NCBI GenBank assembly: GCA_964509295.1 | Contig: CAZDWS010000015.1 | Location: 1-64,000 of the forward strand | From: JBGSQR01 sp964509295 | GTDB lineage: Bacteria > Desulfobacterota > Desulfuromonadia > Geobacterales > Pseudopelobacteraceae | Direction: 5' to 3' | DNA: 64,000 nucleotides | Part shown: positions 8,245-17,449 of the stretch, one piece after another | Layout of the letters: each line of letters starts with the position of its first letter | Numbering within the stretch: position 1 is the first letter of the stretch | Position numbers and translations under genes: made by a program | The notes under the pieces: model-generated | Databases searched by the model: none | What the model was told of the DNA's origin: nothing | Seen by the model: only the letters and a program-made list of their open reading frames with translations

Positions 8245-11200
8245 GTGGAAGATTATTTCAGTTTTTTTGATAAACCAAAAGATCCACTCCATTTTTCAGC
8301 CATACGGATTTCGGTTTCCTCCCCTGAAAAAATCAGGGAGCGTTCTCATGGTGAAGTAAAAAAGCCTGAGACTATAAATTATCGTACCTTCAAGCCGGAG
8401 CGTGATGGCCTGTTCTGCGCAAAGATATTTGGTCCTACCAAGGATTATGAGTGTAATTGCGGTAAGTACAAACGCATGAAACATCGCGGTATAGTTTGTG
8501 AAAAGTGCGGCGTAGAGGTAATTCCTTCAAAAGTACGCCGGGAAAGACTTGGTCACATTGATCTGGCAACTCCGGTTGCTCATATCTGGTTTTTGAAGTC
8601 TCTGCCATCACGTATCGGTAATCTCTTGGATATTACTCTTAAGGATCTTGAAAAAGTTCTTTATTTCGAAGCATTTGTAATTAGTGACCCAAAGAATACC
8701 CCAATGCAGTTTTGCGAAGTCATGTCCGAGGAAAAATACATCAAAGCCCAGCAGGAATACGGTTATGATGCATTTGAAGGCGGCATGGGTGCAGAGGCGA
8801 TCAGGGAGTGTCTGAAGGCATTGGACCTTGAGGAGCTTTCTACACAACTCCGCAATGAAATGATGGAGTCTTCAAGCGAAGCCAAGCGTAAGAAAACAGC
8901 GAAACGTCTGAAAGTTCTGGAAGCTTTTAAATTGTCAGGCAATAAACCGGAATGGATGATTCTTGAATGTATTCCTGTGTTGCCTCCGGAATTGCGCCCA
9001 TTGGTTCCTCTGGATGGTGGTCGTTTTGCTACTTCTGATTTGAACGACCTTTACCGTCGTGTAATTAATCGCAACAATCGTTTAAAGCGCCTTGTTGAAC
9101 TCCAGGCCCCTGAAGTTATTATCCGTAACGAAAAACGTATGCTCCAGGAAGCCGTCGATGCTCTGTTCGACAATGGTCGTCGTGGTCGCGCCATCGCCGG
9201 GCCTAATAAACGTCCATTAAAATCTCTGTCAGATATGCTGAAAGGCAAATCTGGTCGTTTCCGTCAAAACCTTCTCGGTAAGCGAGTCGACTACTCTGGC
9301 CGTTCAGTTATTGTTGTTGGTCCTGAGTTGAAGCTCCATCAGTGCGGTCTGCCAAAGAAAATGGCACTGGAGCTTTTCAAGCCGTTTATTTACAACAAGC
9401 TTGAAGAGAGAGGCTACGTAACAACAATCAAGAGTGCCAAAAAAATGGTTGAAAAAGAGCGCCCGGAAGTTTGGGATGTGCTTGAAGAGGTAATCAAGGA
9501 ACATCCTGTTATGCTTAACCGCGCTCCGACGCTGCATAGACTTGGCATTCAGGCTTTTGAACCTGTACTGATTGAAGGCAAGGCGATCCAGCTGCATCCT
9601 TTGGTTTGTACCGCTTTCAACGCTGACTTTGACGGTGACCAGATGGCTGTCCATCTGCCTCTTTCTGTAGAGAGTCAGGCTGAAGCTCGCGTATTGATGA
9701 TGTCTACTAACAACATTCTTTCGCCCGCTCATGGCAAGCCGATTATTGTTCCTTCACAGGATATGGTTCTTGGTGCTTATTACATGACGCGTGACAGGTT
9801 GTACGCTCCCTCTATTGATGAGGAAACCGGCAAGGAATTGTTTGATAAGGAAACCGGATTGCCTATTTACCAGAAAATACTGGGTACAGGCAAAATATTC
9901 TCTTGTCCGGATGAAGTGCGTATTGCTTTTGATTCAGAAGAAGTTGATATGCAGGCAACAATCAAGGTTCGCATGAAAAACCTTGTGACTGATGAAAAGA
10001 TGCAGCTGATTGATACAACGGTAGGCCGTATTCTGCTTCGCGAGATACTGCCCGATTCAGTTCCATTCAGTGCTGTTAATAAGGTTATGAATAAGAAGGA
10101 ACTCTCCAACCTTGTTGATACATGTTACAGAATGGCGGATAACAAGGAAACGGTTATCCTGGCAGATAAACTGAAGGATATCGGTTTTAAATATGCCTGT
10201 GTTTCAGGTATCTCAATTTGCCTTGATGATATGGTTATTCCGGAAGGTAAAACTGCTATCATCACGAAAGCTGATGATGAGGTGAAAGAGATCCAAAACC
10301 AGTACACAGAAGGTTTGATTACTGATGGCGAGCGTTATAATAAAGTAATCGATATCTGGGCAAAATCAACGGAAGAAATTGCTAATGAAATGCTGGATAA
10401 CCTTTCCCGGGAAACATTTGTTGTTGATGGTATGGGGGTTCTTAAGGAACCATCTTTCAATGCAATTCATATGATGGCTGATTCAGGTGCCAGGGGTTCC
10501 GCACAGCAGATACGTCAGTTGGCTGGTATGCGTGGATTGATGGCTAAACCGTCAGGTGAAATTATTGAAACACCGATCACTGCAAATTTCCGCGAAGGGT
10601 TGACCGTTCTTCAGTATTTCATCTCAACTCACGGTGCCCGTAAGGGTCTGGCGGATACAGCACTTAAAACTGCTAACTCAGGTTATCTGACCCGCCGTCT
10701 GGTTGATGTCGCACAGGATGCCATCATAACAGAAGACGATTGTGGAACTCTGGATGGTCTGGTTGTTTCTTCTCTAACAGAAGGCGGAGAAGTTATTGAG
10801 CATATCGGAGATAGAATCCTGGGACGTGTTGCTCTGGATGATATTCTTGATCCGATTACTGGTGAGGTTCTTGTAGAGGCAAATCAGGATATTGATGAAG
10901 CACTTGTCAAGAAAATCGAAGATTCCGGTCTGGAAAAAGTAAAAATCAGATCTGTTCTTACCTGTCAGAGTCGTCGTGGAATTTGTTCCAAGTGTTATGG
11001 TCGTGATCTTTCCCGTGGACATAGTGTAAATATGGGAGAAGCAGTAGGTGTAATTGCAGCACAGTCAATCGGTGAGCCGGGTACCCAGTTGACAATGCGT
11101 ACTTTCCATATCGGTGGTACTGCGTCTCGTCATGCTGAACAGACATCCCTGGAAGCACGCACTGATGGTGTTATTAAGTTTATAAACCTTAATACAGTTG

Positions 11201-12471
11201 TTAATGCTGAGGGCTTGCATATTGTCATGAGTCGTAACGGTGAAGTGGCTATTGTGGACGAAACCGGACGTGAACGTGAAAAATATGTTGTTGTGTATGG
11301 CGCGAAAATTAAAATTTTACCTGGTGGCCCTGTGAAACAAGGAGATACTCTTGTTGAGTGGGATCCGTACACAATGCCCATTCTTACCGAGTTTGCCGGT
11401 AAAGTTAAGTTTGGCGATATTATCGAAGGTGTTTCTATGGAAGAACAACTCGATGAGGTTACCGGCTTGTCTCGTAAGGTTATTATAGAGTCAAAGGATA
11501 GTGATAAGCGCCCAAGGATTGCAATTAAGGGGATTGCTGATGACTCTACAGCATCGACTAGCGGAACAATTGGGCGCTACTTCCTGCCGGTTGGAGCCAA
11601 TATCAGCGTTCAGGACGATGCTGTTATCAGCGCCGGTGATATTATTGCAAAAATACCTCGTGAAACTACCAAAACAAAAGATATTACGGGTGGTCTGCCA
11701 AGGGTTGCCGAGTTGTTTGAAGCTCGAAAGCCTAAAGACTTTGCAGTGATTTCAGAAATTGATGGTCGTGTTTCTTATGGTAAAGACGCCAAAGGTAAGC
11801 GTAAAGTTATCGTGACACCTGAGATGGGAGAGCCAAAGGAATACCTGATTCCTAAGGGCAAACATATAAGTGTCCATGAAGGCGACTTTGTCAGGGCAGG
11901 CGAGCCTCTTATGGATGGTTCTTCAAATCCGCACGATATTTTGCGTGTATTAGGTGTTAAAGAGTTGGCTAAATATCTTGTTGACGAAGTTCAGGAAGTT
12001 TATCGTTTGCAGGGTGTAAAGATCAATGATAAGCACATTGAAGTTATTGTACGTCAGATGCTTCGCAGGGTACGTATTAAAGACGTAGGAGATACGGGTT
12101 TGTTGGTTGATGACCAGGTTGAACGCTGGTTATTCGAATCCGAAAACCAGAAGGTGCTGGATGAGGGTAAACGTCCTGCTGTAGCAGAACCGTTACTTTT
12201 GGGAATTACCAAGGCTTCGCTGTCAACAGAGTCATTTATATCAGCAGCATCCTTCCAGGAGACGACTAAGGTTCTCACACAAGCAGCTATTGAAGGTAAG
12301 ATAGATTATCTGCGCGGTCTTAAGGAAAACGTAATCATGGGACGTCTGATTCCTGCTGGTACGGGTCTCGCACGTTATAGGAACATACGTATGGTTGTTG
12401 ACTCTACAGATGCTGAATATCAATCCATGCCTGTTGCCAAAGAGCCGTTGGAAGAGCAGGAAGCAGCATAG
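8245..12471 (+). CDS. rpoC: DNA-directed RNA polymerase subunit beta'
   Basis: A 1408-residue beta' subunit, nearly the E. coli length. The N-terminal zinc cysteines are C70, C72, C85 and C88, the same numbers as in E. coli. The catalytic loop NADFDGDQM puts the Mg-binding aspartates at 461, 463 and 465. The second zinc site uses C833, C910, C917 and C920. The bridge helix and trigger loop region (GEPGTQLTMRTFH) follows it. The GTG start lies after CGGAGGAG. The gene ends the rpo unit, with a terminator hairpin 27 bases beyond the stop. Confidence 0.99.
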   Translation: MEDYFSFFDKPKDPLHFSAIRISVSSPEKIRERSHGEVKKPETINYRTFKPERDGLFCAKIFGPTKDYECNCGKYKRMKHRGIVCEKCGVEVIPSKVRRERLGHIDLATPVAHIWFLKSLPSRIGNLLDITLKDLEKVLYFEAFVISDPKNTPMQFCEVMSEEKYIKAQQEYGYDAFEGGMGAEAIRECLKALDLEELSTQLRNEMMESSSEAKRKKTAKRLKVLEAFKLSGNKPEWMILECIPVLPPELRPLVPLDGGRFATSDLNDLYRRVINRNNRLKRLVELQAPEVIIRNEKRMLQEAVDALFDNGRRGRAIAGPNKRPLKSLSDMLKGKSGRFRQNLLGKRVDYSGRSVIVVGPELKLHQCGLPKKMALELFKPFIYNKLEERGYVTTIKSAKKMVEKERPEVWDVLEEVIKEHPVMLNRAPTLHRLGIQAFEPVLIEGKAIQLHPLVCTAFNADFDGDQMAVHLPLSVESQAEARVLMMSTNNILSPAHGKPIIVPSQDMVLGAYYMTRDRLYAPSIDEETGKELFDKETGLPIYQKILGTGKIFSCPDEVRIAFDSEEVDMQATIKVRMKNLVTDEKMQLIDTTVGRILLREILPDSVPFSAVNKVMNKKELSNLVDTCYRMADNKETVILADKLKDIGFKYACVSGISICLDDMVIPEGKTAIITKADDEVKEIQNQYTEGLITDGERYNKVIDIWAKSTEEIANEMLDNLSRETFVVDGMGVLKEPSFNAIHMMADSGARGSAQQIRQLAGMRGLMAKPSGEIIETPITANFREGLTVLQYFISTHGARKGLADTALKTANSGYLTRRLVDVAQDAIITEDDCGTLDGLVVSSLTEGGEVIEHIGDRILGRVALDDILDPITGEVLVEANQDIDEALVKKIEDSGLEKVKIRSVLTCQSRRGICSKCYGRDLSRGHSVNMGEAVGVIAAQSIGEPGTQLTMRTFHIGGTASRHAEQTSLEARTDGVIKFINLNTVVNAEGLHIVMSRNGEVAIVDETGREREKYVVVYGAKIKILPGGPVKQGDTLVEWDPYTMPILTEFAGKVKFGDIIEGVSMEEQLDEVTGLSRKVIIESKDSDKRPRIAIKGIADDSTASTSGTIGRYFLPVGANISVQDDAVISAGDIIAKIPRETTKTKDITGGLPRVAELFEARKPKDFAVISEIDGRVSYGKDAKGKRKVIVTPEMGEPKEYLIPKGKHISVHEGDFVRAGEPLMDGSSNPHDILRVLGVKELAKYLVDEVQEVYRLQGVKINDKHIEVIVRQMLRRVRIKDVGDTGLLVDDQVERWLFESENQKVLDEGKRPAVAEPLLLGITKASLSTESFISAASFQETTKVLTQAAIEGKIDYLRGLKENVIMGRLIPAGTGLARYRNIRMVVDSTDAEYQSMPVAKEPLEEQEAA

Positions 12472-12498
12472 TTTTAATTGTTTTATAGTTTAATTCGC

Positions 12499-12545
12499 CA
12501 GGGCAGGATGAAATATTTCAATTGCATCCTGCCCTGATTTTAAAT
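12499..12545 (+). terminator. Terminator hairpin after rpoC
   Basis: CAGGGCAGGATG (12499-12510) is perfectly complementary to CATCCTGCCCTG (12525-12536), a 12-bp stem followed by ATTTTAAAT. The U tract is short and interrupted. Position between rpoC and an apparent new promoter 50 bases downstream supports termination of the rplKAJL-rpoBC transcript. Confidence 0.8.
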
Positions 12546-12590
12546 CTAATTTAAAATGTATAAAAAACTTAGTGGTGATGAAATAAAATA

Positions 12591-12619
12591 TTGACAACGC
12601 ATGTGATGCCTGTTATAAA
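12591..12619 (+). promoter_or_regulatory. Sigma-70 promoter P1 upstream of rpsL
   Basis: TTGACA (12591-12596), 17-base spacer, TATAAA (12614-12619). It matches the sigma-70 consensus at all six -35 bases and five of six -10 bases, within an AT-rich upstream stretch. It would start a transcript near 12626 with a leader of about 270 bases before rpsL. Confidence 0.8.
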
Positions 12620-12644
12620 GTTTGTCTCTTTAAGGTTGGTCGCC

Positions 12645-12755
12645 CAAAGCACTTTAGCTTTGTGATATGAATGGAGATGCCGGTTGAATTCCGGCCCTAC
12701 TACTTATTCCATTCCCCACCGTGTTAGCGCATTGAATGCGTCACTGGCGGCATCT
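12645..12755 (+). promoter_or_regulatory. Structured RNA leader upstream of rpsL, unknown family
   Basis: The 12546-12895 interval holds no gene. Downstream of P1 it can form several helices: CAAAGC/GCTTTG (about 12645-12662), GAATGGA (12669-12675) with TCCATTC (12708-12714) enclosing GCCGG-TTGAATT-CCGGC (12679-12695), and CGCAT-TGA-ATGCG (12728-12740). GATGCC (12676-12681) can instead pair with GGCATC (12749-12754), which would cross or replace the second helix. This suggests two alternative folds or a pseudoknot. I do not recognise a known riboswitch or ribosomal leader class. Inference only. Confidence 0.45.
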
Positions 12756-12807
12756 TAAACATCAAAATGTTACTGTTTATTTTATTGGTTTTTGTTTTAT
12801 ATTTGTC

Positions 12808-12836
12808 TTGACATCCGCTGGGTGTTTTTGTTAGTT
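12808..12836 (+). promoter_or_regulatory. Second promoter P2 proximal to rpsL
   Basis: TTGACA (12808-12813), 17-base spacer, TTAGTT (12831-12836). The -35 is perfect but the -10 is weaker. It would start close to 12843, giving a leader of about 53 bases that skips the structured RNA. A second start would let part of the str operon expression escape leader control. Confidence 0.55.
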
Positions 12837-12895
12837 TAGGCGTTCACTTCTTTTTGGGTGATATAGTTATTATCTTGTTGGGAGAGATTGAGATT

Positions 12896-13267
12896 ATGCC
12901 AACGATTAATCAGTTGATACGCATAGGCAGGGAAAGCAAGCGGGATAAGTCTACTGCTCCTGCTCTTAAATGTTGTCCGCAGAAGCGTGGTGTTTGTACT
13001 AGGGTTTATACAACAACACCTAAGAAGCCTAACTCGGCGCTTCGTAAAGTTGCCAGGGTCAGGTTGACTAATGGTATTGAGGTTACTTCGTATATTCCTG
13101 GTGTCGGCCATAACCTTCAGGAGCACTCAGTTGTTCTGATTCGTGGCGGCAGGGTTAAAGACCTTCCGGGTGTTCGTTACCATATAGTTCGTGGTACGCT
13201 CGACTCTGTTGGTGTGAAGGGACGTATGAAGAGTCGTTCCAAGTATGGCGCAAAGCGGCCTAAATAA
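12896..13267 (+). CDS. rpsL: 30S ribosomal protein S12
   Basis: A 123-residue S12 at the decoding centre of the small subunit. It begins MPTINQLIRIGRE and contains TPKKPNSALRKVARV, where the lysine hit by streptomycin-resistance changes keeps its wild-type form, and GGRVKDLPGVRYH. The ATG at 12896 is chosen because the conserved MPTINQL begins there and GGGAGAG precedes it; a longer in-frame reading exists but has no family support. First gene of the str operon, 30 bases ahead of rpsG. Confidence 0.98.
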   Translation: MPTINQLIRIGRESKRDKSTAPALKCCPQKRGVCTRVYTTTPKKPNSALRKVARVRLTNGIEVTSYIPGVGHNLQEHSVVLIRGGRVKDLPGVRYHIVRGTLDSVGVKGRMKSRSKYGAKRPK

Positions 13268-13297
13268 TTACGCACTGATTTCGTTGAGGGGTTAGGT

Positions 13298-13768
13298 ATG
13301 CCAAGAAGAAGAGAAGTCCCAAAAAGAAATATTCTGCCGGATCCAAAGTTTCATGATAAAACGGTTGCAAAGCTGATTAATATTATGATGCTGGCGGGTA
13401 AGAAAAGTATAGCTGAGTCAATACTTTATGGTGCACTTGAAATCGTAGGCCAAAAGGCTAATGATGAGGCTGTTAAGGTTTTGAAAAAGAGTCTGGATAA
13501 TATCAAGCCTATGCTGGAAGTTAAGTCCAGAAGGGTTGGTGGTTCTACCTATCAGGTTCCAATCGAGATTCGTCCGGATCGCAGGGTTTCGTTGGCTATG
13601 CGCTGGCTGATTAAGTATTCAGCTGCTCGTAGTGAAAAAACAATGAAAGACAAGCTCGCTGGTGAGATTTTGGATGCATTTAACAATCGTGGCGCTGCCG
13701 TAAAAAAGCGTGAAGATGTTCATAAGATGGCAGAGGCAAATCGTGCTTTTGCTCACTATCGTTGGTAG
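13298..13768 (+). CDS. rpsG: 30S ribosomal protein S7
   Basis: A 156-residue S7, the protein that starts assembly of the 30S head by binding the 3' domain of 16S rRNA. It begins MPRRREVPKRNILPDP and carries RRVGGSTYQVPIEI and the C-terminal HKMAEANRAFAHYRW. Length is the normal short bacterial form. The start follows GAGGGG. In E. coli S7 represses its operon by binding the rpsL-rpsG spacer; here that spacer is only 30 bases and no clear binding structure is seen. Confidence 0.98.
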   Translation: MPRRREVPKRNILPDPKFHDKTVAKLINIMMLAGKKSIAESILYGALEIVGQKANDEAVKVLKKSLDNIKPMLEVKSRRVGGSTYQVPIEIRPDRRVSLAMRWLIKYSAARSEKTMKDKLAGEILDAFNNRGAAVKKREDVHKMAEANRAFAHYRW

Positions 13769-13794
13769 TCATAGTTTAGTTTTTGGAGGATTCA

Positions 13795-15873
13795 GTGCCC
13801 CGTTTGTCGCCACTTGAAAATTATAGAAATATTGGGATTATGGCTCATATTGACGCCGGTAAAACGACGACTACAGAGCGTATTCTTTATTATACCGGTG
13901 TGTCTCATAAGATTGGTGAAGTTCACGAAGGCACAGCCACGATGGACTGGATGGAGCAGGAGCAGGAGCGTGGTATTACTATTACATCTGCTGCTACCAC
14001 CTGTAACTGGAATGACTGTCGTATTAATATAATTGATACACCTGGTCACGTTGACTTTACTATTGAAGTTGAGCGTTCTCTTCGGGTTCTTGATGGTGCG
14101 GTTGCCGTATTCTGCTCAGTTGGTGGTGTTGAGCCGCAGTCTGAAACCGTTTGGCGTCAGGCTGATAAGTATCATGTTCCGCGACTGGCTTTTATAAATA
14201 AGATGGATCGTATTGGCGCAGATTTTTTCCGCGGCGTTTCAATGATCAAAGATCGTTTAAAAGCAAACCCATTGCCGATTCAGTTGCCAGTAGGCAAGGA
14301 AGATTACTTTAAGGGTATTATTGACCTTGTAACAATGAAAGCAATTATCTGGGATGAAGAGTCTCTTGGGGCGACATTCCGAATTGAAGATATTCCCGCA
14401 GACCTGCTTGATGAGGCTGTAGAATATCGCGAGAAGATGATAGAAGAAATTAGTAGTCATGACGATGCTTTGATGGATAAGTATCTAAGTGGTGAAGAAC
14501 TGACTGAAGCAGAAATTAAAGCAGCAATACGTACATGTACCATAAATATCCAGATATGTCCGGTTATCTGTGGGTCATCATTTAAGAATAAAGGTGTCCA
14601 GAACCTTCTTGACGCTGTTGTAGATTATATGCCGTCACCAATGGATATTCCGGCCATTAAAGGTCTTGACGTTGATACGGGTGAAGAAATTGAGCGTACT
14701 GCTTCCGATTCTGAGCCGTTTTCAGCGCTTGGTTTTAAAATTATGACTGACCCATTTGTAGGGCAGCTTACATTTTTCAGGGTTTACTCGGGTGTAGTAC
14801 AGTCAGGTTCTTATATTTATAACTCGACCAAAGGTAAGCGCGAGCGTATCGGTCGTATTCTTAAAATGCATGCTAACAAGCGCGAAGAAGTCAAAGAAGT
14901 TTATGCCGGTGATATCGCTGCTGCGGTAGGACTTAAGTATACAACTACAGGTGACACTCTTTGTGATGAAGGCAAACAAGTTATTCTTGAGTCAATTGAG
15001 TTCCCGGAACCGGTTATTTCAATTGCTATTGAGCCTAAAACCAAGGCCGAGCAAGAAAAACTTGGATTTGGTCTTCAGAAGCTTGCTAGTGAAGACCCTT
15101 CATTCAGAGTTAAAACAGACGAAGAGACAGGTCAGACCATTATTTCTGGTATGGGCGAGCTTCATCTTGAAATTATTGTAGACAGATTAATGCGTGAGTT
15201 TAAGGTTGAGGCTAATGTTGGTAAGCCGCAGGTAGCCTATCGCGAAACAATTACCAAGAAGGTTAAGGTAGAAGGTAAGTTTGTTCGTCAGTCTGGTGGA
15301 CGTGGTCAGTATGGTCATGTCTGGTTAGAGATTGAGCCGCAAGAAGCCGGAAAAGGTTTTGAGTTTGTTGATGCTATCAAGGGTGGGGTTGTTCCTCGTG
15401 AATATATTCCGGCTGTAGGTAAAGGTATCTTTGAAGCTCTTGATAATGGAGTTCTGGCTGGATTTCCGGTTGTTGATGTCAAAGCCACGCTTATTGATGG
15501 TTCCTACCATGAAGTTGACTCCTCTGAAATGGCATTTAAAATTGCCGGTTCAATGGGCTTTAAGGAAGGTTGTCAAAAAGCAGCACCGATTATTCTTGAA
15601 CCAATCATGTCCGTTGAAGTTGTTGTTCCTGAAGAATATATGGGTGATGTGATTGGCGATCTTAATTCGCGTCGCGGACGTATTATGGGAATGGAGTCAC
15701 GTGCAGGTGCTCAGGTTGTTACCTCTATGGTTCCTTTGGCAAATATGTTCGGTTATTCAACTGATCTTCGTTCTGCAACACAGGGCCGTGCTACATACGC
15801 AATGACATTTGATCATTATGAACCAGTACCGAAGTCGGTAGCTGATGAGATAGTTGCAAAAATTAAAGGTTAG
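13795..15873 (+). CDS. fusA: Elongation factor G
   Basis: EF-G drives translocation of tRNA and messenger on the ribosome by GTP hydrolysis and also helps recycle ribosomes. The 692-residue protein has the GTPase motifs AHIDAGKTTTTERIL, DTPGHVDF and NKMDR, then domains II to V, ending DEIVAKIKG. The GTG at 13795 is chosen because TTGGAGGATTCA is its Shine-Dalgarno; a TTG 12 bases upstream would lie inside that sequence. It sits between rpsG and tuf in the standard str order. Confidence 0.98.
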   Translation: MPRLSPLENYRNIGIMAHIDAGKTTTTERILYYTGVSHKIGEVHEGTATMDWMEQEQERGITITSAATTCNWNDCRINIIDTPGHVDFTIEVERSLRVLDGAVAVFCSVGGVEPQSETVWRQADKYHVPRLAFINKMDRIGADFFRGVSMIKDRLKANPLPIQLPVGKEDYFKGIIDLVTMKAIIWDEESLGATFRIEDIPADLLDEAVEYREKMIEEISSHDDALMDKYLSGEELTEAEIKAAIRTCTINIQICPVICGSSFKNKGVQNLLDAVVDYMPSPMDIPAIKGLDVDTGEEIERTASDSEPFSALGFKIMTDPFVGQLTFFRVYSGVVQSGSYIYNSTKGKRERIGRILKMHANKREEVKEVYAGDIAAAVGLKYTTTGDTLCDEGKQVILESIEFPEPVISIAIEPKTKAEQEKLGFGLQKLASEDPSFRVKTDEETGQTIISGMGELHLEIIVDRLMREFKVEANVGKPQVAYRETITKKVKVEGKFVRQSGGRGQYGHVWLEIEPQEAGKGFEFVDAIKGGVVPREYIPAVGKGIFEALDNGVLAGFPVVDVKATLIDGSYHEVDSSEMAFKIAGSMGFKEGCQKAAPIILEPIMSVEVVVPEEYMGDVIGDLNSRRGRIMGMESRAGAQVVTSMVPLANMFGYSTDLRSATQGRATYAMTFDHYEPVPKSVADEIVAKIKG

Positions 15874-15905
15874 TTAACTTATTGATACTAGGAGGGCCTG
15901 TTATC

Positions 15906-17096
15906 ATGGCGAAGGCTAAATTCGAGCGCAACAAACCACATGTAAACATTGGTACTATTGGTCACGTTGACCACGGTAAAACCACATTGACCGCTGCCAT
16001 CACCAAGGTATTGGCAGGTAAAGGTCAGGCTGAATACAAAGCCTTTGACCAGATTGACAACGCCCCTGAAGAGCGCGAGCGTGGTATTACCATCGCCACC
16101 GCCCATGTTGAATATGAAACTGAAGCTCGTCACTATGCTCATGTTGACTGTCCTGGCCATGCCGACTACGTCAAGAACATGATCACCGGTGCAGCTCAGA
16201 TGGACGGTGCAATTCTCGTTGTATCCGCAGCTGACGGTCCTATGCCTCAGACACGCGAGCATATCCTGCTTGCACGTCAGGTCGGCGTCCCTTACATAGT
16301 AGTCTTCCTCAACAAGGCAGACATGGTTGATGATGAAGAGCTTCTCGAACTGGTAGAACTTGAAATTCGCGAACTTCTTTCTTCATATGACTTCCCTGGT
16401 GACGACATTCCAATCATCAAAGGTTCCGCGCTGAAAGCCCTCGAAGGCGAGAAGAGCGAACTTGGTGAAGACTCAGTCAACAGACTGATGGACGCCGTTG
16501 ACAGCTACATTCCTAATCCAGAGCGTGCCATCGACAAGCCATTCCTTATGCCTGTTGAAGACGTTTTCTCCATCTCCGGTCGTGGTACAGTTGCCACCGG
16601 TCGTGTAGAGCGCGGTATCGTTAAAGTTGGCGAAGAAATCGAAATAGTCGGTATCAAAGCAACTGTAAAATCCACCGTAACCGGTGTTGAAATGTTCCGT
16701 AAACTTCTTGATGAAGGCCGTGCCGGCGACAACATTGGTGCTCTCCTTCGTGGTGTTAAGCGTGAAGACATCGAGCGCGGCCAGGTACTTGCCAAGCCGG
16801 GTTCCATCACACCGCACACCAAGTTCAAAGGCGAAGTTTACATCCTGAGCAAAGAAGAGGGTGGTCGTCATACCCCATTCTTTAACGGCTACCGTCCACA
16901 GTTCTACTTCCGTACAACAGACGTAACCGGCGTAGTTGATCTTCCAGCTGGCACCGAAATGGTAATGCCTGGTGACAACGTAGCAGTAACCATTAACCTG
17001 ATCACCCCAATCGCAATGGACGACGGTCTCCGCTTCGCCATTCGTGAAGGTGGCCGTACCGTTGGCGCCGGCGTCGTCAGCTCAATTATTGAATAA
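15906..17096 (+). CDS. tuf: Elongation factor Tu (copy 2)
   Basis: The complete 396-residue EF-Tu starts MAKAKFERNKPHVNIGTIGH and has GTP-binding motifs GHVDHGKTT, DCPGHADY and NKAD. Length equals the family standard. The ATG is preceded by AGGAGGGCCTGTTATC. Its sequence is richer in C-ending codons than fusA and rpsJ on either side, as expected for an extremely highly expressed gene, and its 3' end is identical to the other tuf copy at the window start. It links the str and S10 groups; rpsJ begins 18 bases downstream. Confidence 0.99.
   Translation: MAKAKFERNKPHVNIGTIGHVDHGKTTLTAAITKVLAGKGQAEYKAFDQIDNAPEERERGITIATAHVEYETEARHYAHVDCPGHADYVKNMITGAAQMDGAILVVSAADGPMPQTREHILLARQVGVPYIVVFLNKADMVDDEELLELVELEIRELLSSYDFPGDDIPIIKGSALKALEGEKSELGEDSVNRLMDAVDSYIPNPERAIDKPFLMPVEDVFSISGRGTVATGRVERGIVKVGEEIEIVGIKATVKSTVTGVEMFRKLLDEGRAGDNIGALLRGVKREDIERGQVLAKPGSITPHTKFKGEVYILSKEEGGRHTPFFNGYRPQFYFRTTDVTGVVDLPAGTEMVMPGDNVAVTINLITPIAMDDGLRFAIREGGRTVGAGVVSSIIE
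17043..17096 (+). repeat. tuf: Direct repeat of the tuf 3' end (second copy at 1-54)
   Basis: These 54 bases are identical to bases 1-54. The match ends one or two bases past the TAA: the first copy continues TTAATTTAGTG, this one AACGTTACGAG. The repeat shows that two tuf genes lie about 17 kb apart in the same orientation. How far the identity extends upstream cannot be seen because the first copy is cut by the window edge. Confidence 0.95.
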
Positions 17097-17114
17097 AACG
17101 TTACGAGGATATCA

Positions 17115-17423
17115 ATGCAGAGCCAGAAGATCAGAATCCGCCTAAAGGCATATGACCATAAACTGCTGGATGTTTCAGTAGGAGAAATAGTCGACACAGC
17201 TAAAAGGACTGGAGCACGTATCGCAGGTCCGATCCCGCTACCGACCGTTATAAATAAGTACTGTGTGCTTCGTGGACCTCATGTTGATAAAAAATCACGT
17301 GATCAGTTTGAAATTAGAACTCACAAAAGACTTATTGACATCCTTGAGCCTACACAGCAAACGGTAGATGCTCTTATGAAGCTTGATTTGGCTGCTGGCG
17401 TAGACGTAGAAATCAAACTGTAG
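17115..17423 (+). CDS. rpsJ: 30S ribosomal protein S10 / NusE
   Basis: A 102-residue S10 (MQSQKIRIRLKAYDHKLLD; GPIPLPT; HVDKKSRDQFEIRTHKR). S10 sits in the 30S head and, as NusE, joins antitermination complexes with NusB and NusG. ATG follows GAGGATATCA. It opens the S10 gene group only 18 bases after tuf, so no separate leader of the E. coli S10 type exists before it and it should be read from the str transcript. Confidence 0.98.
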   Translation: MQSQKIRIRLKAYDHKLLDVSVGEIVDTAKRTGARIAGPIPLPTVINKYCVLRGPHVDKKSRDQFEIRTHKRLIDILEPTQQTVDALMKLDLAAGVDVEIKL

Positions 17424-17449
17424 CGTACTATTTTCGAATAGGAACAGAT

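Noticed and set aside
12679..12700. GCCGG-TTGAATT-CCGGC in the rpsL leader resembles a tRNA T arm.
   Set aside because: The loop lacks the TTC of a T loop, and there is no matching acceptor stem, D arm or anticodon arm around it.
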